Shown here piece after piece: positions 26,597-35,443 of a DNA stretch of 55,685 nucleotides. The notes under the pieces are model-generated. The model was not told the DNA's origin. It was given only the letters and a program-made list of their open reading frames with translations, and made no database searches. Numbering within the stretch: the stretch's first letter is position 1; each line of letters opens with the position of its first letter. This stretch comes from Bacillus sp. AFS073361 (lineage in GTDB: Bacteria; Bacillota; Bacilli; Bacillales; Cytobacillaceae). The stretch spans positions 36,436 through 92,120 of the forward strand of contig NZ_NUZU01000015.1 of NCBI RefSeq assembly GCF_002567005.1, in the 5' to 3' direction. Both the position numbers and the translations under genes were made by a program.

Positions 26597-26630
26597 AATC
26601 AAAAATGATCTAAGCAGTTTTTGTTTTATT
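26579..26630 (+). terminator. internal terminator hairpin of the eps operon
   Basis: The inner stem ACTGCTTA (26588-26595) with TAAGCAGT (26611-26618) and the outer arms AAAACAA (26579-26585) with TTGTTTT (26621-26627) form a long hairpin that overlaps the stop codon of the preceding gene. It lies ahead of epsG, so it is a candidate EAR-overridden terminator. Confidence 0.7.
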
Positions 26631-26667
26631 TGTGATTCTAAAAGGCTCCTTTGAAAGGAAATAGAAA

Positions 26668-27741
26668 ATGACGATTCTATGGATTAATCTTGTTTTTGTT
26701 TTTATTTTTTCTCTTTTTGCTAGGTACTTCTCTACTCCAGGCCATATATCTATATCATTGCCTTTTAATAGGCCAAATATAATATTTAGTCTTTTGGCTT
26801 TAATGTCTTTAATATTTGTTGCAGGACTTCGATCAAATATTGGAGATACTTACTTTTACAAACATGCATATGAGGTAAATGACTTTAGTTGGAATCAAAT
26901 TAGCAAACAGGAAAATGTAGGTTTTTGGCTGTTACAAAAGATTTTAAAAAACTACTCTGAAGATCCACAAATATTAATTTTTACGGCTGCTGTAATTACA
27001 AATGCTCTTATTTTATTTATTTTTCTAAAATATTCCAGAATGTTTGAACTCAGTATTTATGTCTATATAACAGGTGGTTTATATCTAGTTTCAATGAATG
27101 GACTTAGGCAAGTCATGACAGCCGCGGTTATCTTTACTGCAACTAAGTTTTTGATTGAAGGGAATTGGTTTAAATATATTTTAGTTGTCCTATTTGCAGC
27201 AACTCTACATGAAAGTGCACTTGTCTTAATACCTATTTATTTTTTTGTGAGATATAAAGCCTGGTCAAAAGCTACATTTATCCTTTTGTTCTTTGCAATT
27301 TTAATAGTTCTGGGTTTTGACCAATTTTCCTCTATACTGTTTTCGACAATTGAAGATACGCAATACGGTCATTATCAAAACTTTCAAGAAGGAGGAGCAA
27401 ATGTTATCAGGGTCGTAGTATATGCTGCACCACTAATCATTGCTTATTTTGGCCGGGAAAAGTTAAGGTTAATATTTCCTGAGAGTGATTATATTGTAAA
27501 CATGGCGCTAATTGGATTGGTATTTATGATTATTTCTACTCAAAATTGGATATTTGCAAGATTTTCAATCTATTTTAACTTATATCAATTAATTTTAGTT
27601 TCTTGGATTGTAAAACTCTTTCGAGAGAAAGACCAAAGATTTGTCTATTATGGGTTACTAGTATCCTATTTTCTATTTTACTATTATGAAAGTGTCATTA
27701 GTTTAAATATCATTTATAAAAGTAACTATTTAAGCCTGTAA
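26668..27741 (+). CDS. epsG: EpsG-type polysaccharide polymerase (Wzy-like)
   Basis: The 357-aa integral membrane protein has about ten hydrophobic segments over its whole length. The EpsG family marks FVAGLRSNIGDTYFY (about 50-65) and GLRQVMTAAVIF (about 144-156) are visible. It is thought to polymerise lipid-linked repeat units outside the membrane. The ribosome site is GAAAGGAAA. It lies after an internal terminator. Confidence 0.88.
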   Translation: MTILWINLVFVFIFSLFARYFSTPGHISISLPFNRPNIIFSLLALMSLIFVAGLRSNIGDTYFYKHAYEVNDFSWNQISKQENVGFWLLQKILKNYSEDPQILIFTAAVITNALILFIFLKYSRMFELSIYVYITGGLYLVSMNGLRQVMTAAVIFTATKFLIEGNWFKYILVVLFAATLHESALVLIPIYFFVRYKAWSKATFILLFFAILIVLGFDQFSSILFSTIEDTQYGHYQNFQEGGANVIRVVVYAAPLIIAYFGREKLRLIFPESDYIVNMALIGLVFMIISTQNWIFARFSIYFNLYQLILVSWIVKLFREKDQRFVYYGLLVSYFLFYYYESVISLNIIYKSNYLSL

Positions 27742-27769
27742 GGTTTTAAAGGGGAAGTGTAAATTTCAA

Positions 27770-28927
27770 ATGAGGCAGCCTGGAAAAAAGAGAATCTTAC
27801 ATATAGTTAGTTCAATGGATCGCGGTGGAGCTGAAACACTTATTATGAATGTCTACAGGAATGTTGACAGATCTCAGATTCAGTTTGACTTTATTGTCCA
27901 TGGTTCTGAAAAAGGTGACTATGAGGATGAAATCTTGGAAATGGGTGGAAAAATATACAGAATATTAAGTCTCGGTCAGCTTGGCCCTATACGTTATTTA
28001 AAAGAATTGGTAAGGGTCATGCATTTCTATCCATACCAAGCTGTTCATTCCCATACAGATTTTCAGAGTGGTTTTCCAACAATGGCAGCAAAACTAGTAG
28101 GAATTAAGCAAAGGATTTGCCATTCTCATAGTACTAACTGGCAAAAAGGGGAAAGGCTGAAGGAAAGAGTTATCTTGAGAGTGTTTAAAACCATTATAAA
28201 AATTTCAGCGACAAGTTACTGCAGCTGCAGTGAAGAAGCCGCCATATTTTTGTTTGGTAAACATGTTTTGAAAAAAGGAAAGGTTAAAGTCCTTAAAAAC
28301 GGGATTGACGTTAAGAAATTTGCTAACGTAGATAGAACCTTCAGAAAAATCCTACTTGAGGAGCTTCAATTACCAGAAGAAGTGATTACCATTGGCCATG
28401 TTGGGACGTTCTCTGAATCAAAAAATCAATTATTTATCTTGAAAGTTCTCAAAAGTTTGTTGGAAAAAGATTCTCGGTTTGTAATGTTATTAGTTGGAGA
28501 CGGGCCCCTAAAACAACAGATTGAGGATGAATCTAAAAGGCTTGGAATTATCGATAATATTAGGTTTTTGGGAGTTAGATCTGATATTCCAAATTTAATG
28601 AACGCATTTGATTTATTTTTATTCCCTTCGAAATTTGAGGGATTTGGAATTGTTGCCCTTGAGGCTCAAAGCTCTGGGACACCTTGTGTTCTTTCAGATG
28701 CAATTCCAAATAGAGTAGATATGGGATTAGGTTTAGTTTCATTTATCAATCTTGATCAAAGTATTGAGGTTTGGTGTGAGGCAATTAATAAAGGACTATT
28801 AATAAAAAGACCAGATAACAAAATGATTATTAATAAGGTAGTAAGTAAGGGTTATAACATTCAAAATAACATCCAAGACTGGCTGAATATATATGAAATG
28901 AATGCGGTCGAAATGGTGAGGGATTGA
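27770..28927 (+). CDS. epsF: EpsF-type glycosyltransferase (GT4)
   Basis: This 385-aa GT-B enzyme starts with KRILHIVSSMDRGGAETLIM, has VHSHTDFQSGF and CHSHSTNW near 100-125, and the donor site FPSKFEGFGIVALEAQSSG (about 284-302). It resembles B. subtilis EpsF more than the copy at 24597 does, in the HTDFQ and HSHST motifs. It is followed after 3 bp by the next transferase gene. Confidence 0.85.
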   Translation: MRQPGKKRILHIVSSMDRGGAETLIMNVYRNVDRSQIQFDFIVHGSEKGDYEDEILEMGGKIYRILSLGQLGPIRYLKELVRVMHFYPYQAVHSHTDFQSGFPTMAAKLVGIKQRICHSHSTNWQKGERLKERVILRVFKTIIKISATSYCSCSEEAAIFLFGKHVLKKGKVKVLKNGIDVKKFANVDRTFRKILLEELQLPEEVITIGHVGTFSESKNQLFILKVLKSLLEKDSRFVMLLVGDGPLKQQIEDESKRLGIIDNIRFLGVRSDIPNLMNAFDLFLFPSKFEGFGIVALEAQSSGTPCVLSDAIPNRVDMGLGLVSFINLDQSIEVWCEAINKGLLIKRPDNKMIINKVVSKGYNIQNNIQDWLNIYEMNAVEMVRD

Positions 28928-28930
28928 AAA

Positions 28931-30130
28931 ATGACAAAAAGGAAAATATTGATTTCTTCGTTTGACTTGGCTATAGGTGGAGTAGAAAGAAGTCTTATTG
29001 GATTGCTAAATCATATTGATTATAACCAATACGAAGTGGACTTAATGTTATTTAAACATGAAGGAGATTTCCTCCCATTCTTACCATCTGGTCCTGAGTT
29101 ATTACCAGAACTTCCACTGTATACAACCTTCAGAATGCCAATCGCTCAAATAGCAAAAGAAGGTCATTATCCAGTTGCTATTTCGAGAATCATGGCAAAA
29201 TATATTGGTTCCTTACATGGGAAAATGAAAAATATTGATGAGCCAGGCTACCTTGTTATTCAATATGGTTGGGAAATGGCTAATCCCTACCTTCCAAAAT
29301 TAAAAAAAGAATATGATGTGGCCATAGGTTTTCTATGGCCACATCATTTTGTAGCCGAAAAGGTAAAAGCAAAAAAGAGGATTGGATGGATACATACCGA
29401 TTATTCAAATATTCATTTGAACCAGAAACTCGAAACAAAGATGTGGAATAAACTGGACAATATTGTTGCTGTCTCGGAAGAATGTTCAAATACATTCCTA
29501 GAACTATTTCCAGCCCAAAAGCAAAAAACAATGGTTATTGAAAATATTTTGTCCCCTATATTTATTAGGAAACAAGCAGACGAAATTCAACCAGAAGAAA
29601 TGAAAAAGATTCCAGGAAAAACCATTCTTCTAACTGTTGGTCGCCTTACACATGCAAAAGGGTTGGATCATGCAATAAAAGCATGTAAAGAATTATTAAA
29701 TGCTGGTTACGATATTGAATGGTATTTGGTTGGATATGGCCCTCTCGAAAATGACTTGAGGGAACTTATCAATCAATTAGACTTGTCAAATAGGTTTTTT
29801 CTGCTAGGTAAAAAGACAAATCCATATCCATACATTAAAGCATGTGATATCTATGTACAGCCGTCACGGTATGAAGGAAAGGCGGTGACAATTAGAGAAG
29901 CCCAAATACTAGGGAAGCCAGTTGTTATCACGAATTTCCCAACAGCTAAAAGCCAAGCAATTGATGGAATAGATGCATTAATTACCTCACAAGATGTTAC
30001 TGGCATTGTAAAGGGAATCGAAAGTTTAATAAGTGATGACAACCTCCGAAATAAACTTATATCAAATGTTCTTTCAAAGGATTATGGAAACGAAAGCGAA
30101 ATTGAAAAATTATATAACCTAATAGGTTAG
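28931..30130 (+). CDS. glycosyltransferase (GT4), GGVERSL subfamily
   Basis: The 399-aa protein opens with ILISSFDLAIGGVERSLIGL and has the C-terminal donor region TVGRLTHAKGLDHAI (about 235-249), NPYPYIKACDIYVQPSRYEG (about 297-316) and EAQILGKPVV. Two close relatives lie at 37081 and 38290 (shared NPYPYIK/NPYPFMQ, YVQPSR-EG). The subfamily often accompanies wall or capsule genes with glycerol-phosphate steps. Substrate unknown. Confidence 0.82.
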   Translation: MTKRKILISSFDLAIGGVERSLIGLLNHIDYNQYEVDLMLFKHEGDFLPFLPSGPELLPELPLYTTFRMPIAQIAKEGHYPVAISRIMAKYIGSLHGKMKNIDEPGYLVIQYGWEMANPYLPKLKKEYDVAIGFLWPHHFVAEKVKAKKRIGWIHTDYSNIHLNQKLETKMWNKLDNIVAVSEECSNTFLELFPAQKQKTMVIENILSPIFIRKQADEIQPEEMKKIPGKTILLTVGRLTHAKGLDHAIKACKELLNAGYDIEWYLVGYGPLENDLRELINQLDLSNRFFLLGKKTNPYPYIKACDIYVQPSRYEGKAVTIREAQILGKPVVITNFPTAKSQAIDGIDALITSQDVTGIVKGIESLISDDNLRNKLISNVLSKDYGNESEIEKLYNLIG

Positions 30131-30158
30131 AATTAAAAAAAAGGAGGTTCCAATAAAA

Positions 30159-31235
30159 ATGGCAATACTTATTACAGGTGGAGCAGGTTATATCGGCAGC
30201 CATACTTGTGTTGAATTATTGAATGATGGCTATGAAATAATTGTTTTGGATAATTTTATTAATAGTAATCCAGAATCCCTGAACAGAATAAGTGAAATTA
30301 CCGATAAAAAGTTTAAAAATTATTATATTGATTTGCTGGATAAAGAGAAAGTAAATCAAGTTTTCGAGGAAAATGAGATCGAAGCAGTCATCCACTTTGC
30401 TGGCCTAAAAGCGGTTGGTGAATCGGTCAGTATTCCACTTTATTATTATCATAATAACATTACAGGGACGGTTGTTCTCTGTGAAGCAATGAAGCGACAT
30501 AATGTTAAGAAATTAGTATTCAGTTCCTCTGCTACTGTTTATGGAATGCCAGAAAGATTTCCAATTTCGGAGGATTTTCCTTTAAGTGCATTGAACCCAT
30601 ACGGCCGAACGAAGTTAATGATTGAAGAAATCTTACATGATCTATATATTTCTGATAGTGATTGGAGCATTGCACTATTAAGATACTTTAATCCAATCGG
30701 TGCCCATAAAAGTGGACTTATTGGGGAAGATCCCAGTGGTATTCCTAATAACCTGATGCCTTATATAACACAAGTTGCTGTAGGGAAACTAAAGGAACTA
30801 AATGTCTTTGGGAATCAATATCAAACCAAAGATGGTACGGGTGTACGGGACTATATTCACGTGGTAGACTTAGCTGTGGGGCACTTGAGAGCACTTGAGA
30901 AGATTTCAAAATCAACGGGTATTGATTCGTATAATTTAGGAACTGGTAAAGGCTATAGCGTTTTAGAAATGGTAGAATCGTTTGAAAGGGCATCTAAGAA
31001 AAAGATACCTTATAAGATTGTAGAAGCAAGGCCAGGTGATGCAGCAGTTTGTTATGCTGACTCTTTAAAAGCAAAGCAAGAGCTTGGATGGGTGGCTGTG
31101 AGGGGAATTGAAGAAATGTGTGCGGATTCATGGAAATGGCAGATGAAAAACCCCAACGGATATGAAACTAGAATTGAAGATGAAGAAGATCACCACTTAA
31201 TAAATAGTGGTGATTTTTTTATTCGTGTGAGGTAG
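30159..31235 (+). CDS. galE: UDP-glucose 4-epimerase
   Basis: This SDR enzyme interconverts UDP-glucose and UDP-galactose. It has the NAD motif GGAGYIGSHT (about 7-16), SSATVYG (about 124-130) and the catalytic Tyr-x-x-x-Lys in NPYGRTKLM (about 146-154). At 358 aa it is about 20 residues longer than usual. The extra C-terminal tail (EDEEDHHLINSGDFFIRVR) is encoded across an intrinsic terminator hairpin, so the natural end may once have been earlier. The ribosome site is AAGGAGG. Confidence 0.93.
   Translation: MAILITGGAGYIGSHTCVELLNDGYEIIVLDNFINSNPESLNRISEITDKKFKNYYIDLLDKEKVNQVFEENEIEAVIHFAGLKAVGESVSIPLYYYHNNITGTVVLCEAMKRHNVKKLVFSSSATVYGMPERFPISEDFPLSALNPYGRTKLMIEEILHDLYISDSDWSIALLRYFNPIGAHKSGLIGEDPSGIPNNLMPYITQVAVGKLKELNVFGNQYQTKDGTGVRDYIHVVDLAVGHLRALEKISKSTGIDSYNLGTGKGYSVLEMVESFERASKKKIPYKIVEARPGDAAVCYADSLKAKQELGWVAVRGIEEMCADSWKWQMKNPNGYETRIEDEEDHHLINSGDFFIRVR
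31189..31221 (+). terminator. intrinsic terminator inside the 3' end of galE
   Basis: A perfect 9-bp stem (ATCACCACT 31189-31197 with AGTGGTGAT 31206-31214) is followed by TTTTTT, all within the galE reading frame, 14 bp before its stop. Transcription must pass it to reach epsL-N and sinR. Confidence 0.85.
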
Positions 31236-31239
31236 ACAA

Positions 31240-31383
31240 ATGGAAGGATCTAAATTATTAACTCAGCAGAAATTCCAGCAACTATTATTTAATACAATTA
31301 CTATGGCTCAGGAAAATGAAAAGATTAGAGTCAAAGAAATAATAGAAGAAATTAAACAACAAATAATTTCAGAAAAAAATTAA
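31240..31383 (+). CDS. small acidic helical protein in the eps operon
   Basis: A 47-aa frame begins 4 bp after the galE stop, with GTGAGG as ribosome site. It encodes one or two predicted helices ([31 protein letters not shown]) and no signal peptide. I do not recognise it. It does not look like SinI, although it sits upstream of sinR in the same transcript. Confidence 0.55.
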   Translation: MEGSKLLTQQKFQQLLFNTITMAQENEKIRVKEIIEEIKQQIISEKN

Positions 31384-31417
31384 ATGTAAACTTAGAATTT
31401 GTAGGGGATGGCTAGTA

Positions 31418-32032
31418 TTGAAGCGATTGTTTGATTTCACAGTTTCATTGGTTTTGTTAATAGGTTTCTCCCCCATCTTTCTCATTATTGCTTTGTTGGT
31501 AAAGTTAAAGTTAGGATCTCCAATCACATTCAGACAGCAACGTCCTGGATTATTTGGAAAACCTTTTTACCTTTATAAACTTAGATCAATGACAAATGAA
31601 AAAGATCATAAAGGACAATTGTTACCAGACTATGAAAGGCTGACTCCCTTTGGTCAGTTTCTAAGAAAATATAGTTTAGATGAATACCCTCAGTTAATTA
31701 ATGTGATTAAGGGGGATATTAGTTTAGTTGGGCCCAGGCCACTCTTAATGGAGTATCTTCCGTTATATACAAAGGAGCAATCAAAAAGGCACAATGTTAG
31801 ACCTGGCATAACTGGTTGGGCACAAGTAAATGGACGGAATGCAATTTCGTGGGAAGCGAAATTTGAGTTAGATGTCTGGTATGTAAATAATCGTTCATTC
31901 TTACTTGATATGAAAATCCTATTTTTAACCGTATTCAAAGTAGCAGCTACTGAAGGAATAAACCAACCAGGAAAAGCGACTATGGAAAGCTTTAAAGGGT
32001 CAGGTTCTACTATTGGAGGGGGTCATGGATGA
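31418..32032 (+). CDS. epsL: initiating sugar-1-phosphate transferase
   Basis: The 204-aa protein is of the short polyprenyl-phosphate hexose-1-phosphate transferase type. It has an N-terminal membrane helix (about 7-28), [21 protein letters not shown] (about 38-58), [11 protein letters not shown] (about 89-99) and the catalytic [11 protein letters not shown] motif (about 102-112). It loads the first sugar phosphate on undecaprenyl phosphate. A TTG start follows AGGGGATG. It is coupled to epsM by ATGA overlap. Confidence 0.92.
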   Translation: MKRLFDFTVSLVLLIGFSPIFLIIALLVKLKLGSPITFRQQRPGLFGKPFYLYKLRSMTNEKDHKGQLLPDYERLTPFGQFLRKYSLDEYPQLINVIKGDISLVGPRPLLMEYLPLYTKEQSKRHNVRPGITGWAQVNGRNAISWEAKFELDVWYVNNRSFLLDMKILFLTVFKVAATEGINQPGKATMESFKGSGSTIGGGHG

Positions 32033-32679
32033 AAATTGTAGTAGTTGGTCGTGGAGGTCATAGTAAAGTAATCGAAGATATGATTTTATCTTATCAAGAA
32101 AATCAAATTGTCGGATTTTTAGATGATAAATACAACAATGTAAGCCTAAATGAAAATATTTATTTTGGTCCTATTTCATCAGCTAAAAGATTGGTGGATA
32201 ACTTTGGTGACATAAAGTTTGTCATAGCTATTGGAGATAATAAAATTCGCCAATCGATTGTTCAAAGATTAAATCTTTCTGATGAGAATTATGTAACTGT
32301 GATTCATGAGTCTGCGGTGATTAGCCCTAGTGCGATGATAGACAATGGGACAGTTGTCATGCCTCATGCTGTAATAAATGCTGATACAAGAATTGGTGTT
32401 CATTCTATTATAAACACGGGCACAGTGATTGAGCACGATTGTAATATAGGTGATTTTTCCCATGTTTGCCCAGGAACCACAGTAACAGGAACTGTCCAAA
32501 TAGGTGAAGGTGGTTATATTGGAGCGGGGGCCACAATTATCCCGAACGTTAAGATTGGTGACTGGGCCATTATTGGTGCGGGTGCAACAGTGATCATGGA
32601 TATTCCAGCTCATTGTACTGCTGTTGGTATACCTGCAAAAGTAAAAAAAGTTAATCAAATGGGTGTGGAGGTGAACTAA
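32029..32679 (+). CDS. epsM: sugar O/N-acetyltransferase, hexapeptide-repeat
   Basis: The 216-aa protein has an N-terminal UDP-sugar-binding domain ([14 protein letters not shown] at about 4-17) and a left-handed beta-helix of hexapeptide repeats (about 95-200; [27 protein letters not shown]). It contains the catalytic His of the PglD-type family. With EpsC and EpsN it should complete a UDP-diacetamido-trideoxy-hexose route. Confidence 0.92.
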   Translation: MKIVVVGRGGHSKVIEDMILSYQENQIVGFLDDKYNNVSLNENIYFGPISSAKRLVDNFGDIKFVIAIGDNKIRQSIVQRLNLSDENYVTVIHESAVISPSAMIDNGTVVMPHAVINADTRIGVHSIINTGTVIEHDCNIGDFSHVCPGTTVTGTVQIGEGGYIGAGATIIPNVKIGDWAIIGAGATVIMDIPAHCTAVGIPAKVKKVNQMGVEVN

Positions 32680-33861
32680 TTGATAGATACAGCACAAAAA
32701 AAGAAAATTTTTCTTTCGTCACCACATATGAGTGGTAACGAGCTACAGTATATAAAGGAAGCATTTGAAACCAACTGGATTGCCCCACTTGGACCCAATG
32801 TTGATGAATTTGAAAAAGAAATATCCGAATATGTAGGATCCAATGAAGCTGTTGCTGTTAGTTCAGGAACTGCAGCGATTCATTTGGCTCTTTCTTTATT
32901 AGATGTGAAAAAGGGTGACAAAGTTTTTTGTTCCAGCCTCACCTTTATTGCTAGTGCAAATCCAATAATTTATCAGGGCGCAGTTCCAGTATTTATTGAC
33001 TCCGAGCCAGAAACCTGGAATATGTCTCCGGATGCTTTAGAAAGGGCATTTAAAGATGCTTCAATTGAAGGTAAACTACCAAAAGCAATTATCGTTGTGA
33101 ACTTGTATGGCCAAAGTGCAAAAATGGATGAGATATCTTCCATATGCAATTGTTATAATGTACCAATAATTGAAGATGCCGCGGAGTCCCTTGGTTCTAC
33201 ATATAAAGGAAAACCAAGTGGAACATTTGGACAGTTTGGTATTTATTCATTTAATGGTAACAAGATTATCACAACTTCAGGTGGCGGGATGCTTATTTCG
33301 AACAATATAGAAGCATTAAAAAAGGCTCGCTTTCTGGCCACTCAAGCCCGGGATCCAGCTCCGCATTATCAACACAGCAATATTGGATTTAATTACCGGA
33401 TGAGTAATATCTTAGCAGGTGTGGGAAGGGCTCAATTAGGGGTTTTAAATGAACGAATAAAAGCAAGAAGAGATGTTTTTAAACGATATTTTCAAGAATT
33501 AGCTCATCATCCAGGTTTTAACTTTATGCCCGAACTAGAAAATACTTTATCAAATCGTTGGCTGACAGCTCTCACAATAAATGAAGAAGAAGCAGGTGTT
33601 TCTGTTAGGGAATTATTAGAAGCCTTAACCGAAGAGAATATTGAGGCTCGACCTGTTTGGAAGCCGCTTCATTTGCAACCTATTTTCCAAGGAGTTAAAT
33701 ATTATCCACATGGCGAAAGCGAGAATATCTCTGAGAAACTTTTTAATAATGGAATATGTTTACCCTCGGGCTCAAATATGACTGAAGATGACCAAATGAG
33801 AATAATTAATTGTATTAAAGATACGGTATTAAAAGGGAATGAAAGAAGGAGATGTATTTAA
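32680..33861 (+). CDS. epsN: PLP-dependent sugar aminotransferase
   Basis: This 393-aa DegT/DnrJ/EryC1 aminotransferase has SSGTAAIHLAL (about 62-72), IEDAAESLGS (about 165-174) and the Schiff-base lysine in FNGNKIITTSGGG (about 191-203). It aminates the keto sugar from EpsC. The TTG start is supported by GGAGGTG eight bases upstream. The next gene is sinR, 38 bp away. Confidence 0.93.
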   Translation: MIDTAQKKKIFLSSPHMSGNELQYIKEAFETNWIAPLGPNVDEFEKEISEYVGSNEAVAVSSGTAAIHLALSLLDVKKGDKVFCSSLTFIASANPIIYQGAVPVFIDSEPETWNMSPDALERAFKDASIEGKLPKAIIVVNLYGQSAKMDEISSICNCYNVPIIEDAAESLGSTYKGKPSGTFGQFGIYSFNGNKIITTSGGGMLISNNIEALKKARFLATQARDPAPHYQHSNIGFNYRMSNILAGVGRAQLGVLNERIKARRDVFKRYFQELAHHPGFNFMPELENTLSNRWLTALTINEEEAGVSVRELLEALTEENIEARPVWKPLHLQPIFQGVKYYPHGESENISEKLFNNGICLPSGSNMTEDDQMRIINCIKDTVLKGNERRRCI

Positions 33862-33899
33862 TCTCAAAAAATAATAGAAGATAAAAACGGGGTATGAGA

Positions 33900-34250
33900 A
33901 TGATAGGAAGAAATATATATGAAATTCGAATGAAGAAAGGACTTACATTATCAGAGCTTGCAGAACGTGCTGGTATTTCAAAGTCCTACCTAAGTAATAT
34001 TGAGCGTAACTTAAACCAGAATCCCTCAATCCAAGTCATTAGAAAGATAGCACGTGTTTTGGATGTTGATCTAAAGTTATTAATAAATACAGATTCAATA
34101 AAAGAGGAAAATCAACTACTAGATAACGAGTGGATCGATTTAGCAAATGAATTTAAAAAATCGGGAATAGAAAAAAGTCAAATTAAAGATTTTAAACAAC
34201 TAATTGAATTTATTAAGTGGCAGAATCAAAATATGGATGCAAAAAAATAA
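33900..34250 (+). CDS. sinR: SinR-type biofilm repressor
   Basis: The 116-aa protein has an N-terminal HTH_3 domain (about 1-65) starting MIGRNI and containing LSELAERAGISKSYLSNIER and NPSIQ, and a C-terminal SinI-like dimerisation segment (LDNEWIDLANEFKKSGI, about 78-110). This is the two-part layout of SinR; SlrR is longer (about 152 aa). SinR binds GTTCT half-sites, which occur as inverted repeats at this operon's promoter and elsewhere in the window. ATG 33900 is preferred over 33894 because of GGGG spacing and the homologous start. Unusually it lies inside the eps operon it should repress, giving a negative feedback loop, and is 21 kb from sinI. It could be the eps-linked partner (an SlrR analogue) of another SinR elsewhere. 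Confidence 0.93.
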   Translation: MIGRNIYEIRMKKGLTLSELAERAGISKSYLSNIERNLNQNPSIQVIRKIARVLDVDLKLLINTDSIKEENQLLDNEWIDLANEFKKSGIEKSQIKDFKQLIEFIKWQNQNMDAKK

Positions 34251-34334
34251 GTTTTTTTTAATTTAAGTTATCTGGATCTGGCCGACTTCACCATTTCCTT
34301 ATCATTTAATATTATGAAGGTAGGCGGATGCAAA

Positions 34335-35372
34335 TTGAATCAAAAAGTAAGTGTAGTTGTTCCGATATATATGGTTGAGCAATATCTTTCAAGATGTGTA
34401 GAAAGCATTTTGGAACAAACATATACAAATTTAGAGATTATTCTTGTGAATGATGGATCCCCTGATCATTGTGGAACAATTGCTGAAGACTATGCGATAT
34501 CTGATAATCGGGTCAAAGTTTTCCATAAGGAAAATGGAGGATTATCTGATGCAAGGAATTATGGCATTCAGTATGTAACAGGAGAATATACTCTTTTTGT
34601 TGACAGTGATGATTGGCTAGATAGGAAAATGATTGAAGAGCTGGTTCGAGTAAGTGTTGATTATCAGGCGGAGGTAGTGCAATCAGCGTTTTATTATGCC
34701 TATCATGATCACCTGTTATTTGATAATGGAGTATATAACCAGCAGGCTTCTCCGGTTGTATTGGATAATAAATCATTAATGTATGAACTTGTAAGAAACA
34801 ATATGGTCAAAAACTTTGCCTGGGGCAAACTTTACAAAACCAAGCTAATTAAAGACATTCCTTTTAAAAAAGGTGTTTTATTTGAAGATGTATTTTGGGC
34901 CCATCAAGTTATGCAAAGAGTGCAAACCTTCGTTTGTTTAAATAAACCCTATTATTTTTACCTCCAAAGGGATGATAGTATTGTAGCAACATATTCCACT
35001 AGGAATTTAGATATAATTAAAGGTTTAAAAGAAAGGCACATTTTTATTGAAAAGTATTATGGGAATCTAATTGATGAGTCTTTTAAGATGCTTTTAAAAA
35101 CAAATTTAATTCACTATAACATTCTTCTAATAAATAGAGGGAAAGATAAACGAGGATTGTATAGAAAGGAAATACATCTTTATATAAAGGATAACTTTAC
35201 TAACTTTATGAAAGCTGTGGACAATGATAAAGATTTAAAAAAACAATTGGTATTGTTTAGGATTCACCCATATGTGAATGTATTTTTTCTTGTTATCAAA
35301 AGGTTGTTAAGGAGGATAAAAGTGATTCCTCAGCCTAGTGGGTTACAAAGAATGGATATTAAGAGAATATAA
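34335..35372 (+). CDS. family 2 glycosyltransferase (EpsH/EpsJ-like)
   Basis: The 345-aa GT-A enzyme has VSVVVPIYMVEQYL at the N-terminus, VNDGSPDHCG (about 40-49), ENGGLSDARNYG and the metal motif DSDDW. TTG 34335 is the likely start, with GTAGGCGG eight bases upstream; the ATG at 34314 lacks a signal. The C-terminus is basic (KRLLRRIKV). It starts the distal part of the operon after sinR. Confidence 0.87.
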   Translation: MNQKVSVVVPIYMVEQYLSRCVESILEQTYTNLEIILVNDGSPDHCGTIAEDYAISDNRVKVFHKENGGLSDARNYGIQYVTGEYTLFVDSDDWLDRKMIEELVRVSVDYQAEVVQSAFYYAYHDHLLFDNGVYNQQASPVVLDNKSLMYELVRNNMVKNFAWGKLYKTKLIKDIPFKKGVLFEDVFWAHQVMQRVQTFVCLNKPYYFYLQRDDSIVATYSTRNLDIIKGLKERHIFIEKYYGNLIDESFKMLLKTNLIHYNILLINRGKDKRGLYRKEIHLYIKDNFTNFMKAVDNDKDLKKQLVLFRIHPYVNVFFLVIKRLLRRIKVIPQPSGLQRMDIKRI

Positions 35373-35382
35373 GAATATAAGT

Positions 35383-35418
35383 AAGGCAACTCCTATAAAT
35401 TGGGGGGTGCTTTTTTTA
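35383..35418 (+). terminator. imperfect internal terminator ahead of the glycerol-phosphate genes
   Basis: AAGGCAACTCC (35383-35393) can pair with GGGGTGCTT (up to 35412) with two bulges, followed by seven T residues. It is weaker than the other hairpins in the operon. Confidence 0.55.
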
Positions 35419-35443
35419 TTTCCTTCAAAGAGGGGATTAGACT

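Noticed and set aside
32269..32697. 142-aa minus-strand frame
   Set aside because: Shadow of the regular hexapeptide repeat of epsM; no ribosome site or coding character.
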